Part shown: positions 10,528-12,149 of the stretch, piece by piece
How the letters are laid out: every line of letters begins with the position of its first letter
How positions within the stretch are numbered: position 1 is the first letter of the stretch
Origin: Candidatus Kerfeldbacteria bacterium
Lineage (GTDB): Bacteria; Patescibacteriota; Patescibacteriia; SBBC01; JACPUP01
Assembly: GCA_016192205.1 (NCBI GenBank)
Contig: JACPUP010000014.1
Span: forward strand, 1 to 12,149
Reading direction: 5' to 3'
DNA length: 12,149 nt
Program-made: the position numbers and the translations under genes
The notes under the pieces: model-generated
Seen by the model: the letters and a program-made list of their open reading frames with translations, nothing else
What the model was told of the DNA's origin: nothing
Databases searched by the model: none

Positions 10528-12149
10528 ATGGCTTCAATGATGACCGAACAAGCCACATCGACACGCATCCGTCGAGCGACCGCCGTTGCCCTTGCCCTGT
10601 TTGGATTCGGTGCTCTTCTGGCCGTAGGTTTTGTTGCGACGAAAAGTCGTAAAGTCACTCGTCAACCGCAGCAGGAAGTGATCGTTGCTTTTACTGCGCA
10701 GTCCCATACCCTTGAACTCATGGACCGGCCCGGTACGACCGAAAAACAGACGGCCATCAATCTTGATCAGCCGTCACGATTCCTTCAAGACACTGGGAAG
10801 CCGAAGCTGCCGGTCGTGCGGAAGATCATCCTGTTGGCACCGGGCGCCACAGTGCAGCGTGCGCGCTTAAATAATGTTCGACAGCGAACGCAGGCGCTGG
10901 AGGCGGCCATTGTTCCGGTCCAGCCAACACCTGTGCCCCCCGAGCTGAATCAGGACGGAGTGGAACCAGTCACGGATACGCTGCCGACCCTACCCGCTCC
11001 AGCAGTGCCCGACGCCTCCGTCTATGAGAGCGCGTCGGCGTATCCTGAGGATCCTATCGTGAAAGTGACGCCGGACCAATGGGGCCCCTACGATGTGGTG
11101 CTCGTCGATATCGTTCCGTTCTCGTATCGGCCGAAGGATCATGAGCTGACAATCATTGAGTCTGCGAATCTCGTCATTACGTATCAGCCCTCGACCGTAC
11201 AACACGATCGCCGTCAGTTCTTCCGGCCCGCGATTTTGGCACAGGCAATGAAAGAATTGGAAAATCCGGAGATGCTCGCCAGTTGGTACGGCGAACTTGG
11301 AACGCCCGAGGCGGCTGCCATAACGAGTACTGCCCCCATTGATCTCTCCATCGTCCGACCCAATGTCTTTCTTGACGCACTCGGCGTGAGTGCCTTTCAA
11401 GCCCTTGCCATCTTCGGCACGGACGCGACGCATTTTTGGCTTCTGGGCCAGCCCAGCACGGACCCAAGCATCGCGTTCTTTGATGGCAGTACCACGTCAC
11501 CCATCACCACAAATGCGTATCTCTATGGGTTGGATGGACTCATTGACGGCACGATTGTTGCCGTCGGTTCCGATCAGGTGCAGCCTGCTATTCGATTCCG
11601 CCGCCCGGCGGATCAACCGACCACGTTCCTGAACGCCTCGATCAGCGGCAACCCATCCAGCGGTAATCTTGTTGACGTTGACGTGCTCGGATCAACGACC
11701 GGCTGGGCCGTTGGTTCCGCTGGAGGAACCCAGCCGGGCCTCGTGGTCCGGGCACGGAGCACCGCGTCTCCGGCGTTCTCTGCCTGGGACCAAGTGGATG
11801 TTCTTGGCAATGCCCAGCGGCTCCGGGCCGTCTACGCGGCCGATGCCACCCACGTTTGGGTGGCCGGTGAAAACGGCAGCATCTTCTTCTATAACGGCTC
11901 GGCCTGGGTCAGCCAATCTTCAGGCGTGCCGGTGCACCTCAATGACCTTGACGGTACCGGGACGAACGACGTCTGGGCGGTCGGGGATGCCGGCACCATA
12001 CTCCACTTCAACGGCTCGGCCTGGCAAAATCTCAGCGCGACGAACCCGGATCGACGCAACCCCAGCAGCCCTGACAATCTTACGGACATCGAAGCGGTGG
12101 ATGCGGCCACGGTCTGGGTGGGCGGAACCAATGTGCTCTTGCAGCGGCA
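10528..12149 (+). CDS. Membrane-anchored protein with C25 (gingipain)-type propeptide and beta-propeller-like repeats (partial, 3' end missing)
   Basis: The frame stays open for 540 codons to the right edge. A basic N-terminus with RIRR precedes a hydrophobic segment (about 17-38), a signal peptide or anchor. Around 80-110 FLQDTGKPKLPVVRKIILLAPGA, and around 190-215 a strand set with VPFSYRP and LVITYQP, match the propeptide of peptidase C25, which normally precedes a gingipain-like Cys protease. No C25 catalytic domain appears in the visible part. From about residue 300 W-x-V/L-G repeats begin. The clearest are W444-VAGENGSIFFYNGSAW and W483-AVGDAGTILHFNGSAW, then W530-VGG, with a period of about 39-47 residues: blades of a propeller. 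Identical codons for NGSAW in two blades suggest recent duplication. The other in-frame ATGs nearby (codons 4 and 5) are alternative starts. The protease domain may lie beyond the window. Confidence 0.8.
   Translation, partial: MASMMTEQATSTRIRRATAVALALFGFGALLAVGFVATKSRKVTRQPQQEVIVAFTAQSHTLELMDRPGTTEKQTAINLDQPSRFLQDTGKPKLPVVRKIILLAPGATVQRARLNNVRQRTQALEAAIVPVQPTPVPPELNQDGVEPVTDTLPTLPAPAVPDASVYESASAYPEDPIVKVTPDQWGPYDVVLVDIVPFSYRPKDHELTIIESANLVITYQPSTVQHDRRQFFRPAILAQAMKELENPEMLASWYGELGTPEAAAITSTAPIDLSIVRPNVFLDALGVSAFQALAIFGTDATHFWLLGQPSTDPSIAFFDGSTTSPITTNAYLYGLDGLIDGTIVAVGSDQVQPAIRFRRPADQPTTFLNASISGNPSSGNLVDVDVLGSTTGWAVGSAGGTQPGLVVRARSTASPAFSAWDQVDVLGNAQRLRAVYAADATHVWVAGENGSIFFYNGSAWVSQSSGVPVHLNDLDGTGTNDVWAVGDAGTILHFNGSAWQNLSATNPDRRNPSSPDNLTDIEAVDAATVWVGGTNVLLQR

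Noticed and set aside
1..12149. CRISPR array, rRNA, transposase or prophage genes
   Set aside because: No regularly spaced direct repeats, rRNA-like segments or mobile-element enzymes were seen on either strand.

Overview
The window appears to come from the chromosome of an uncultivated, GC-rich bacterium. The parA-parB pair is of the chromosomal type, promoters are of the sigma70 type, and the tRNA gene lacks an encoded CCA. Several traits recall Patescibacteria (Candidate Phyla Radiation) assemblies: an O-antigen-ligase-like protein with a TPR tail, short palindromic and tandem micro-repeats, one of which is translated inside parB, and many small orphan genes. The FlgD-like C-terminal domain at the left edge would also fit FCB-type phyla, so the phylum assignment is tentative.

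Layout. Bases 1-136 are the end of a rightward secreted-protein gene, closed by a strong terminator (198-230). Bases 401-2884 hold small leftward genes: a retropepsin-like aspartic protease coupled to a DUF5678 protein, an orphan Trp-rich protein, a small ABM-like alpha/beta-barrel protein and a coiled-coil protein. Among them lie two direct copies of a composite noncoding repeat of about 0.2 kb (1087-1293 and 2367-2552). Each copy carries a REP-like hairpin, a variable hairpin, a rightward terminator and a 30-bp near-perfect palindrome. Bases 3012-6921 form a tight leftward operon parA-parB-ligase/TPR. A tRNA-Leu(CAA) gene with its own promoter lies at 7229-7312. From 7524 rightward come two large membrane-anchored or secreted proteins: an M11 (gametolysin)-like metalloprotease with three Ig-like domains, and an incomplete protein with a C25-type propeptide followed by beta-propeller-like repeats that runs off the right edge.

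Regulation readable from the sequence. Several genes have well-spaced sigma70 promoters (17-bp spacers) whose -10 box ends only 6-16 bases before the start codon, with no Shine-Dalgarno sequence. These look like leaderless or nearly leaderless mRNAs (DUF5678, ABM-like, parA and the M11-like protease). Other genes (the 1379-1792 orphan, the 2606-2884 coiled-coil protein and the ligase) have clear Shine-Dalgarno sequences, so both initiation modes seem to coexist.

No CRISPR array, transposase, integrase, rRNA or recognisable complete biosynthetic system is present. The most unusual items are the two-copy composite repeat, the apparent leaderless promoters, the retropepsin/DUF5678 pair and the two large extracellular proteins.
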